A stretch of 35,830 nt of DNA from DAOTXS01 sp034433515. Its GTDB lineage: Bacteria > Chloroflexota > Anaerolineae > UBA4142. The position numbers and the translations under genes are program-made. Below are positions 31,136 through 35,830 of the stretch, one piece after another; within the stretch, counting starts at the first letter, position 1; each line of letters begins with the position of its first letter. The DNA lies in NCBI GenBank assembly GCA_034433515.1, contig DAOUAL010000022.1, forward strand, positions 1 through 35,830, read 5' to 3'. The notes below the pieces were generated by a model. It saw nothing but the letters and a program-made list of their open reading frames with translations. It did not search any database and was not told the origin of the DNA.

Positions 31136-32521
31136 ATGGCAGATGTGGTCGAACCTATCGAAGAAGTTATGGCGCCGCCGATGGTCAGCACGCCGCTTAG
31201 TTTGAATCGGCAACTCTTTCGCTTGGCCTGGCCCTCGCTCGTCGAAAACCTTTTACAAACTATGCTCGGTTTTGTTGATCTGGTTTTCGTGGGGCAACTG
31301 GGTCCGGATGCGATTGCTGGCATTGGTTTGGGCACCCAAATGATGTTTTTGCTCCAAGTGCTCTTTATGGGCTTGGCGATCGGGAATACCGCGCTGGTCG
31401 CACGCGCCGTCGGTGCCAAAGACAAAGCCGAAGCCGAACGCATCGCTAAACAATCGCTCGTGCTCGTCGTTACGCTGTCTATCGGGATTGGCACCCTCGG
31501 TTTCTTCCTAGCCGATCCAATCATTCGCTTGACCGGCGCGACGGACAGCGTCACTGCCATCGGCGGTGGATTCTTGCGCATCGTTTCAACGTTTTCGATT
31601 GTGCTGGGCGTGATGTTTATTGGCGGCGGCACCTTGCGTGGCTCCGGCGACACCCGCACACCGATGCTGATCACCGGGTTTATCAACCTCATCAACATTG
31701 CCCTCGATTATCTGTTGATCTTTGGCAACTTGGGGTTTCCGCGTCTGGGCGCAGTAGGTTCCGCCGTTGCCACTACCTCCGCGCGGGCAATTGGTGCAAG
31801 TTTGATTTTGTACGTCCTCTTCAAACGCGGTTCGATTTTGAAATTGCCGTGGCGCGGCGGCTGGGGTTTTCATCGCGATGTGATTAGACGCATCATCAAC
31901 ATTGGCGGTCCCTCGGCGGTGGAACAGTTCATCCTGCAGTTGGGCTTGCTGGTCTTTGGCCTGCTGGCAGTTTCACTTGGCACGAACGATTATGCAGCGA
32001 TGCAAATTGCGTTCAACATTTCCGGTTTTTCATTTCTACCTGCCTTTGCGTTTGGCGTGGCAGCGTTGACACTCGTGGGACAAAACTTGGGTGCCAAACA
32101 TCCAACGCGTGCAGAACAGAGCGCGATCCAAGCGCTGAAAAGCGGTACGCTCTGGATGGTGTTGATGGGCATCGGCTTTTTTGTGGGGCGTAGTTTTTTG
32201 GTGGACATTTATACCAACGATCCCCAAGTGCAACGCTTGGGGGAAATGTGTCTCATCTTTGTGGCGCTGGCACAACCCTTTCAATCTATTTCGATTGTGC
32301 TGGGGCAAGCGTTGCGCGGTGCCGGCGACACCCGCTCGACGATGGTGTACACCTTCATCGGCGTGTGGATCGTCCGTGTGGCGTGTGGTTATTTATTGGG
32401 GATTGTGCTGGGATTTGGACTCTTTGGAATGTGGCTGGCGTGGATCAGCGATTTTATCGCACGGGCAACCTTGGTGTGGTTGCGCTTTCGCGCCGGGAAA
32501 TGGAAGGTGCTCAAGGTATGA
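31136..32521 (+). CDS. MATE-family multidrug/toxin efflux transporter
   Basis: 461 residues from ATG 31136 (MADVVEPIEEVMAPP); the upstream extension would translate the palindrome and terminator. The twelve membrane helices come in two halves. Family landmarks are FRLAWPSLVENLLQTMLGFVDLVFVGQLGPDAIAG (about 27-61), the N-lobe GGGTLRGSGDTRTPM and its C-lobe counterpart LGQALRGAGDTRSTM, and INIALDYLLIFG. MATE proteins export cationic drugs or metabolites using Na+ or H+ gradients. Its ATGA stop overlap with the next gene indicates a two-gene unit. GGGGT before the ATG is a modest ribosome site. Confidence 0.9.
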   Translation: MADVVEPIEEVMAPPMVSTPLSLNRQLFRLAWPSLVENLLQTMLGFVDLVFVGQLGPDAIAGIGLGTQMMFLLQVLFMGLAIGNTALVARAVGAKDKAEAERIAKQSLVLVVTLSIGIGTLGFFLADPIIRLTGATDSVTAIGGGFLRIVSTFSIVLGVMFIGGGTLRGSGDTRTPMLITGFINLINIALDYLLIFGNLGFPRLGAVGSAVATTSARAIGASLILYVLFKRGSILKLPWRGGWGFHRDVIRRIINIGGPSAVEQFILQLGLLVFGLLAVSLGTNDYAAMQIAFNISGFSFLPAFAFGVAALTLVGQNLGAKHPTRAEQSAIQALKSGTLWMVLMGIGFFVGRSFLVDIYTNDPQVQRLGEMCLIFVALAQPFQSISIVLGQALRGAGDTRSTMVYTFIGVWIVRVACGYLLGIVLGFGLFGMWLAWISDFIARATLVWLRFRAGKWKVLKV

Positions 32522-33057
32522 AAATTGCGATTGGTTCAACCAATCCCACCAAGGTGCGCGCGGCAAAAAAGATTTTGCGCACAATCTATCCGCACGCAGA
32601 ATTTGTTGCTATCGAGGTCCGGTCTGGCGTCCCGGGTCAACCGCGCAGCGACGCGCAAACCCGGCGAGGGGCGGTGAATCGTGCGCGCGCAGTCCGTCAA
32701 GCGGTGCGGGCTGATCTAGGGATCGGCTTAGAAGCCGGGATTATCGAGACTGAGTACGGCGTGATGACGTGCGCATGGGTGGCAATCGTGGATCGCGCGG
32801 GGCGCGTGGGCATCGGCGGTTCAACTAATATGATGTTGCCCGATCAAGTGGTCAAACGCTTAAAGCGCGGCGCCGAGTTGGGCGAGGCAATGGACGAGTT
32901 CGCCAATATCGTGGATGTGAAACGCAAGATGGGCGCCATCGGCGTGCTGACACGCGGGCTGTCCAATCGCCAGCGCGCGTACGAAGAGATTGTGAAACTG
33001 GCAATCGTCCGATTTTTGTGGCAAGCACACTATCGTCATGCGCCCCGGCTCAAGTAG
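32518..33057 (+). CDS. DUF84/YjjX-type non-canonical purine NTP phosphatase
   Basis: 179 residues from ATG 32518, overlapping the MATE stop. MKIAIGSTNPTKVRAAKKIL is the typical opening of the DUF84 (YjjX) NTPase family. RSGVPGQPRSDAQTRRGAVNRARA matches the conserved nucleotide-binding segment, and DLGIGLEAGI the acidic segment. Members hydrolyse ITP and XTP to keep deaminated purines out of nucleic acids. AAGGT two bases before the ATG gives a weak site, so coupling to the exporter is likely. The stop codon lies in the loop/stem of the following terminator. Confidence 0.85.
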   Translation: MKIAIGSTNPTKVRAAKKILRTIYPHAEFVAIEVRSGVPGQPRSDAQTRRGAVNRARAVRQAVRADLGIGLEAGIIETEYGVMTCAWVAIVDRAGRVGIGGSTNMMLPDQVVKRLKRGAELGEAMDEFANIVDVKRKMGAIGVLTRGLSNRQRAYEEIVKLAIVRFLWQAHYRHAPRLK

Positions 33058-33073
33058 CCGGGGTGCATTTTTT
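33043..33073 (+). terminator. Rho-independent terminator overlapping the NTPase stop codon
   Basis: CCCCGGCT, loop CAAGT, AGCCGGGG, then TGCATTTTTTAT. The TAG at 33055-33057 is formed by the loop end and stem start. Confidence 0.85.
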
Positions 33074-33165
33074 ATCACCCAAAGGTACTAACCTTGATGT
33101 CCTATTGAGAGTCCACCTCCCTGGGTTTAGAATGAGAGCAACCTTGATAGCAAGTGGAGGTAAAA

Positions 33166-33321
33166 ATGCTATCCGATTTAGCAATGGCATCTTTCAGCGG
33201 GGTGTTGGTGGGGAGTCTGGGGGCAATGACCACGGTGGTGCTCGGCTTGCTGGGCAAATATGCCATCCAGTTGCTCGACGAGTACCTCTGGCTCGTTACC
33301 GAGCCGTACTGGACAAGATAG
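33166..33321 (+). CDS. Possible small membrane protein, 51 aa
   Basis: ATG 33166 is preceded by GTGGAGGTAAAA, a strong ribosome site. The product starts MLSDLAMASFSGVLVG and has a hydrophobic helix (about 9-32, VGSLGAMTTVVLGLLG) followed by an acidic amphipathic tail (LLDEYLWLVTEPYWT). It stops before two hairpins. The good ribosome site and a clear membrane segment favour a real gene, but I do not recognise it. Confidence 0.45.
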   Translation: MLSDLAMASFSGVLVGSLGAMTTVVLGLLGKYAIQLLDEYLWLVTEPYWTR

Positions 33322-33340
33322 ACAATCGTTCGATTACGCT

Positions 33341-33357
33341 GGGACGCCTTGCGTCCC
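33341..33357. repeat. Small perfect hairpin
   Basis: GGGACGC, CTT, GCGTCCC, after the small membrane ORF; no T-tract of note. Confidence 0.5.
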
Positions 33358-33373
33358 GGATTATCAATACGCG

Positions 33374-33410
33374 AGACCCGAAGCAGCGTGTGAGCGTGGC
33401 TTCGGGTCTT
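33374..33410. terminator. Bidirectional terminator-like hairpin
   Basis: AGACCCGAAGC and GCTTCGGGTCT form an 11-bp stem, lying between a plus-strand ORF and the end of the minus-strand YqeY gene. The plus side continues TGGTTTATC, so the T-tract is weak. Confidence 0.55.
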
Positions 33411-33416
33411 GGTTTA

Positions 33417-33857
33417 TCAAGATGTCAATTCACGCACGACCTCATTCACCAGTTTGCCGTCTGCGCGTCCCTTCAACCGGCTTGCCGCTTCTTTCATAAT
33501 CTTGGGAAATTCTCTGGTGCCGAGTGCGGCAATGATCGTTTGCACTTCGGTTTTAATTTCGTCGCGCGAGAGTTGTTTGGGCAGATACGCTTCCAGCACC
33601 GCCAACTCGGCAGATTCATTTTCCACCAAATCAAGCCGATTGCCTTGCTTGAACAATTCGATAGATTCGCGGCGTTGCTTGACTTGCTTTTCGACGATGC
33701 CGAGCAAATCGGCTTCGGTAACGGGCTGATTAGCGGGACGTGTGAGTTCAAACTTGGCGATCGCATCACGCAACATCCGAATGGCTGAGACGCGTCGTTC
33801 GTCCTTGGCTTTCATTGCGGTTTTCAGATCTTCGGTGAGTTGTTCTTTCAAGCCCAT
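33417..33857 (-). CDS. yqeY: YqeY/GatB-like protein
   Basis: 146 residues, the normal length. MGLKEQLTEDLKTAMKAKDERRVSAIRML is the classic N-terminus, followed by a Lys/Arg-rich helical region (VEKQVKQRRESIELFKQGNRLDLVENESAELAVLEAYLPKQLS) and the GatB-tail-like end FPKIMKEAASRLKGRADGKLVNEVVRE. Family members resemble the C-terminal tRNA-binding part of GatB; the cellular role is unclear and an RNA or tRNA link is inferred. AAAGGAG precedes the ATG. It is transcribed away from the Rrf2 gene. Confidence 0.93.
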   Translation of the reverse strand: MGLKEQLTEDLKTAMKAKDERRVSAIRMLRDAIAKFELTRPANQPVTEADLLGIVEKQVKQRRESIELFKQGNRLDLVENESAELAVLEAYLPKQLSRDEIKTEVQTIIAALGTREFPKIMKEAASRLKGRADGKLVNEVVRELTS

Positions 33858-33946
33858 AGGCGATGACTCCTTTTAGTTTTTCAGGCGCATTGTAGCGCAG
33901 AGCGGTAGTAGAGTCAAACAACCCCGAGCCCCTTCCGAACCGCGAT

Positions 33947-33975
33947 TTGACAAAAGCTTGAACTGTAACTATAAT
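33947..33975 (+). promoter_or_regulatory. Consensus promoter of the rrf2-type gene
   Basis: TTGACA (33947-33952), 17-base spacer, TATAAT (33970-33975): both hexamers are perfect. The -10 box sits in the middle of the operator palindrome, so bound regulator would block RNA polymerase. Confidence 0.9.
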
Positions 33976-33985
33976 AGTTACAGTT
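33961..33985. promoter_or_regulatory. Operator for the Rrf2-type regulator (autoregulation)
   Basis: A 25-base near-perfect palindrome: AACTGTAACTAT, A, ATAGTTACAGTT. Half-sites TGTAAC and GTTACA are seven bases apart. The same arrangement recurs at 34550-34568. Confidence 0.8.
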
Positions 33986-33995
33986 AGGAAAGCCC

Positions 33996-34493
33996 ATGCA
34001 CACCAATTCTCGTTTTGCTGTTGCGGTTCATACCCTTGTCTATCTCGCCATGCGCCAAGACCGTGACGCGGTCACATCCGCCATGTTTGCCAAGAGTGTG
34101 AACACGAATTCCGTCGTGATCCGCCGCATTCTCGGCAATCTGCACAAGGCACGCTTGGTCTCCTCGCGAGCCGGTAGCGGTGGCGGCTGGGCATTGACAC
34201 GCCCACCCAACAAGATCACCTTGCGTGAAATCTATCGCGCGGTTGAACAGGGGGTCGTCTTTGCGCTCCCGCAGCGGGCAGCCAATCCCCACTGTCCGGT
34301 CGGCAAGCATATGCAATTGATTTTGGACAGCTATTTCAAAGAAGCCGAGCAAGCGTTGGAAGGACGGCTGGCAAAGGTAACGCTCGCGGATGTGGTGAGC
34401 GATGTCCAAGCGCATGCCCAAGGTGTGAAGGGTATGGCGCGGACAGAAGATGTACAGCGGCGGCGTCAGGTGCGCGCGTCCCGTACGCGCTAG
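33996..34493 (+). CDS. Rrf2-family transcriptional regulator
   Basis: 165 residues with AGGAAAG before the ATG. The N-terminal winged helix matches Rrf2: SRFAVAVHTLVYLAM, then VNTNSVVIRRILGNLHKARLVSSRAGSGGGWALTRPPNKITLREIYRAVE (the GGGW wing is typical). It has a single Cys (NPHCPVG, near 100) rather than the three of iron-sulfur IscR/NsrR, so a cluster is unlikely; thiol or other sensing as in YwnA-like members is possible. It most likely represses itself through the operator on its own -10 box and also the DoxX gene, whose upstream region carries the matching site. Confidence 0.92.
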   Translation: MHTNSRFAVAVHTLVYLAMRQDRDAVTSAMFAKSVNTNSVVIRRILGNLHKARLVSSRAGSGGGWALTRPPNKITLREIYRAVEQGVVFALPQRAANPHCPVGKHMQLILDSYFKEAEQALEGRLAKVTLADVVSDVQAHAQGVKGMARTEDVQRRRQVRASRTR

Positions 34494-34505
34494 CGATGGT
34501 CCAAG

Positions 34506-34537
34506 GGTGGGGCGTCGGGCACGGTGCCCCGCTTTTT
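34506..34537 (+). terminator. Terminator after the rrf2-type gene
   Basis: GGGGC and GCCCC bracket a GC-rich interior (alternative pairing GGGCAC/GTGCCC), followed by GCTTTTTT. Confidence 0.65.
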
Positions 34538-34549
34538 TAAACCGCCAAT

Positions 34550-34568
34550 TGTAACAGATTTGGTTACA
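34550..34568. promoter_or_regulatory. Second Rrf2 operator, upstream of the DoxX gene
   Basis: TGTAAC, seven bases, GTTACA: identical half-sites and spacing to the operator at 33961-33985, with a different centre. No clear -10 box was found with it. Confidence 0.75.
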
Positions 34569-34592
34569 GAACAACCCGGCGGCTTAAAGGAG

Positions 34593-34670
34593 GTGAGGTA
34601 CAGCCAAGAACCGATTGGAGAAATCTATATCGCGAAAGAAATTGAAAGAGAATACCAAAAGGAGGTCTAA
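34593..34670 (+). CDS. Possible short leader ORF before DoxX
   Basis: From GTG 34593 (beside AAAGGAG) a 25-codon frame runs VRYSQEPIGEIYIAKEIERE and ends with TAA touching the DoxX ATG (TAAATG). The base composition is more AT-rich than the surroundings. The ribosome site is too close for a standard start, and the frame is also open further upstream, so this is a weak call; it could simply be leader sequence. Confidence 0.25.
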   Translation: MRYSQEPIGEIYIAKEIEREYQKEV

Positions 34671-35060
34671 ATGGAAGTCGTTTTCTTGCTCGGGCGAATT
34701 ATTCTAGGCGTGTACTATCTCTTTAACGCGAGTAATCACTTTATGCGGTTGGAGATGATGAGTGGGTATGCCGCGTCCAAAGGGGTGCCCGCGCCCAAAG
34801 TACTCGTCGCCGGTTCTGGCGTGCTATTGCTTATTGGCGGGTTCAGCATTCTGACCGGTTTTCAACCGACCATCGGCGTATTGTCCTTGGTGCTCTTTTT
34901 GGTGCCGGTAACTTTCAAGATGCATGACTTTTGGGCAGAAAAAGATCAGACGGCAAAAATGACGCAGATGGTGAACTTTACCAAGAACATGGCGCTGCTG
35001 GGTGCCGCGCTCATGTTCTTGGCAATCCCCCAACCGTGGCCCTGGAGCATCGGCGGATGA
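34671..35060 (+). CDS. DoxX-family membrane protein
   Basis: 129 residues with an excellent ribosome site (AAAGGAGG, seven bases before the ATG). Four hydrophobic helices: VVFLLGRIILGVYYLFNASNHF, KVLVAGSGVLLLIGGFSILTG, TIGVLSLVLFLVPVTFKMHDFW and MALLGAALMFLAI. The GRIILGVYYLFNASNHF and HDFW patterns are DoxX/DoxD-like. Such proteins are often under thiol/redox or Rrf2/MarR-type regulators (for instance catDE-like and MhqP-like genes), which fits the adjacent Rrf2 gene and shared operator. A role in oxidative or electrophile stress is inference. Confidence 0.88.
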   Translation: MEVVFLLGRIILGVYYLFNASNHFMRLEMMSGYAASKGVPAPKVLVAGSGVLLLIGGFSILTGFQPTIGVLSLVLFLVPVTFKMHDFWAEKDQTAKMTQMVNFTKNMALLGAALMFLAIPQPWPWSIGG

Positions 35061-35092
35061 CCCATCGGCGCACAGTCGGGCGCGATCAGACC

Positions 35093-35584
35093 TCACGTCG
35101 GATGTTCGTTACCCGACTGTGCGCGAGATTTGAAACGGGAGGCAATCAGCATCGCGATTACGTGAATCAGAACAATCGCCGTTGCCGACAGCGTGCCCGA
35201 AACCGGGAACCCCGCGTTCAATAGGCTGGACAATCCAACCACCAAAGGGAACAAGGCGAGGATCAGGATGGGGACAGCGTTCCCCAGCCCAAATTGATGC
35301 CGATTGTAGCCGTTACTCAGGTAAACAACTCCAACCGCGATGGCGATTGGCCCATCCCATTGTCCATTGCCAAGCCAACTCGTCCCGGCGATCATCACGA
35401 TGGATAGGATCACCGTGACTCGATTAACGCGTGACCGCAGGTGATCTGCCGAGGGAATGGCTAGACCGTGCGCCAAAAGTGTTTTGCGGTCAGCAATGGC
35501 AAGCCAGTGCAAATGCGCCCAGACCGAAATTGGCGACTCGGCGTGATCGTGCGCATGGGTCGCCTCATGCTTGGCGGGCGGCAT
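35093..35584 (-). CDS. Four-helix membrane protein with His-rich N-terminus
   Basis: 163 residues. The N-terminus MPPAKHEATHAHDHAESP is His-rich and may bind metal. Hydrophobic segments follow: VNRVTVILSIVMIAGTSWLG, IAIAVGVVYLSNGYN, AVPILILALFPLVVGLSSLL and TLSATAIVLIHVIAMLIASRF. The C-terminus is basic and cytoplasmic in style. I do not recognise the family. The ribosome site is weak, so the start is uncertain. It converges with DoxX; only about 30 bases separate the two stops. Confidence 0.65.
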   Translation of the reverse strand: MPPAKHEATHAHDHAESPISVWAHLHWLAIADRKTLLAHGLAIPSADHLRSRVNRVTVILSIVMIAGTSWLGNGQWDGPIAIAVGVVYLSNGYNRHQFGLGNAVPILILALFPLVVGLSSLLNAGFPVSGTLSATAIVLIHVIAMLIASRFKSRAQSGNEHPT

Positions 35585-35649
35585 TGCGGTATTTTCTATT
35601 TATCATCTTGATCTGGTTCTCAGAAAAGAATTTCTCACTCATCTGGTGA

Positions 35650-35830
35650 TTACCCAAAACGCCGCACCCTCAAAGTCGCGTTCTTTGGAGGCAACGCGGC
35701 GCTCAACAACCCATCGGCAATGGCTGAGAAGAGCGCGACGGTGCTAAAGACACTTTGCACTCCCAAGAGGAGTGCAGAGGACCCTTTCCGATCCCTCCGA
35801 GTCCCAACCAGGCTACTGCCCAACGCGCGC
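35650..35830 (-). CDS. C-terminal end of a membrane protein, cut by the right edge
   Basis: An open frame enters from the right edge and ends with TAA at 35650-35652, giving 59 residues: RALGSSLVGTRRDRKGSS, then hydrophobic ALLLGVQSVFSTVALFSAIADGL and a basic tail RVRRFG. The hydrophobic helix and basic tail suggest the last transmembrane segment of a membrane protein. It lies 66 bases upstream of the four-helix protein on the same strand. The family cannot be named. Confidence 0.4.
   Translation of the reverse strand, partial: RALGSSLVGTRRDRKGSSALLLGVQSVFSTVALFSAIADGLLSAALPPKNATLRVRRFG

Noticed and set aside
34593..34670. Attenuator peptide before DoxX
   Set aside because: No run of identical codons, no alternative hairpins and poor start spacing; kept only as a weak ORF.

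Overview
This 35.8 kb window most likely comes from a member of the Chloroflexota, probably an Anaerolineae-like lineage, at mid-50s GC by eye. This is inferred from gene style, not from a marker search. The signs are a secreted SBBP beta-propeller protein, a very large MalT/BTAD-type regulator, Thr/Pro-rich wall-spanning linkers, lipoprotein solute-binding proteins, and many short intergenic palindromes and 7-8-base repeat arrays of kinds common in such genomes.

Layout. (1) 1-2490: the 5' part of a secreted beta-propeller gene that runs off the left edge, a repeat-rich intergenic stretch, and an IS1-like transposase remnant. (2) 2601-19534: a long run of genes all on the minus strand. In transcription order these are a MalT/BTAD regulator, a small protein, two FabH-like condensing enzymes, an SDR, two acyl-CoA ligases, an alpha/beta hydrolase, a four-helix-bundle protein, and a complete branched-chain-amino-acid-type ABC importer (binding lipoprotein, LivG, LivF, LivH, LivM). 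The mix suggests uptake and CoA activation of a carboxylic or amino-acid-derived substrate followed by acyl-chain chemistry; the real substrate is unknown. Nearly every junction in this run is filled by short-unit repeat arrays that can fold back on themselves.

(3) 19679-20464: an initiator tRNA gene, tRNA-fMet(CAU), split by a 630-base group I intron. The intron carries a decayed homing-endonuclease gene of the PD-(D/E)XK I-Ssp6803I type. The gene has its own sigma-70-like promoter and a terminator. I consider this the most striking element here. (4) 20536-23124: a SIR2-TPR protein (possible NAD-consuming defence effector) with a one-base frameshift, and a REP-associated tyrosine transposase with a perfect palindrome next to its start and imperfect direct repeats around it.

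(5) 23125-27011: a tightly coupled three-gene minus-strand operon: a TIR/deoxyribosyltransferase-like protein, a membrane protein with cytoplasmic winged helix and external Ig/FN3-like domains, and uvrB. The first two could be an undescribed signalling or conflict pair. (6) 27212-33073: plus-strand genes behind a promoter that predicts a leaderless mRNA: an anchored surface protein, a sugar-nucleotide epimerase, an atypical metallophosphoesterase, a methyltransferase, a MATE exporter and a DUF84-type NTPase, several joined by ATGA overlaps. (7) 33166-35830: a small membrane ORF, a YqeY-like protein, an Rrf2 regulator whose promoter holds a near-perfect operator, a DoxX membrane protein preceded by a matching operator, and two unassigned membrane proteins, the last cut by the right edge.
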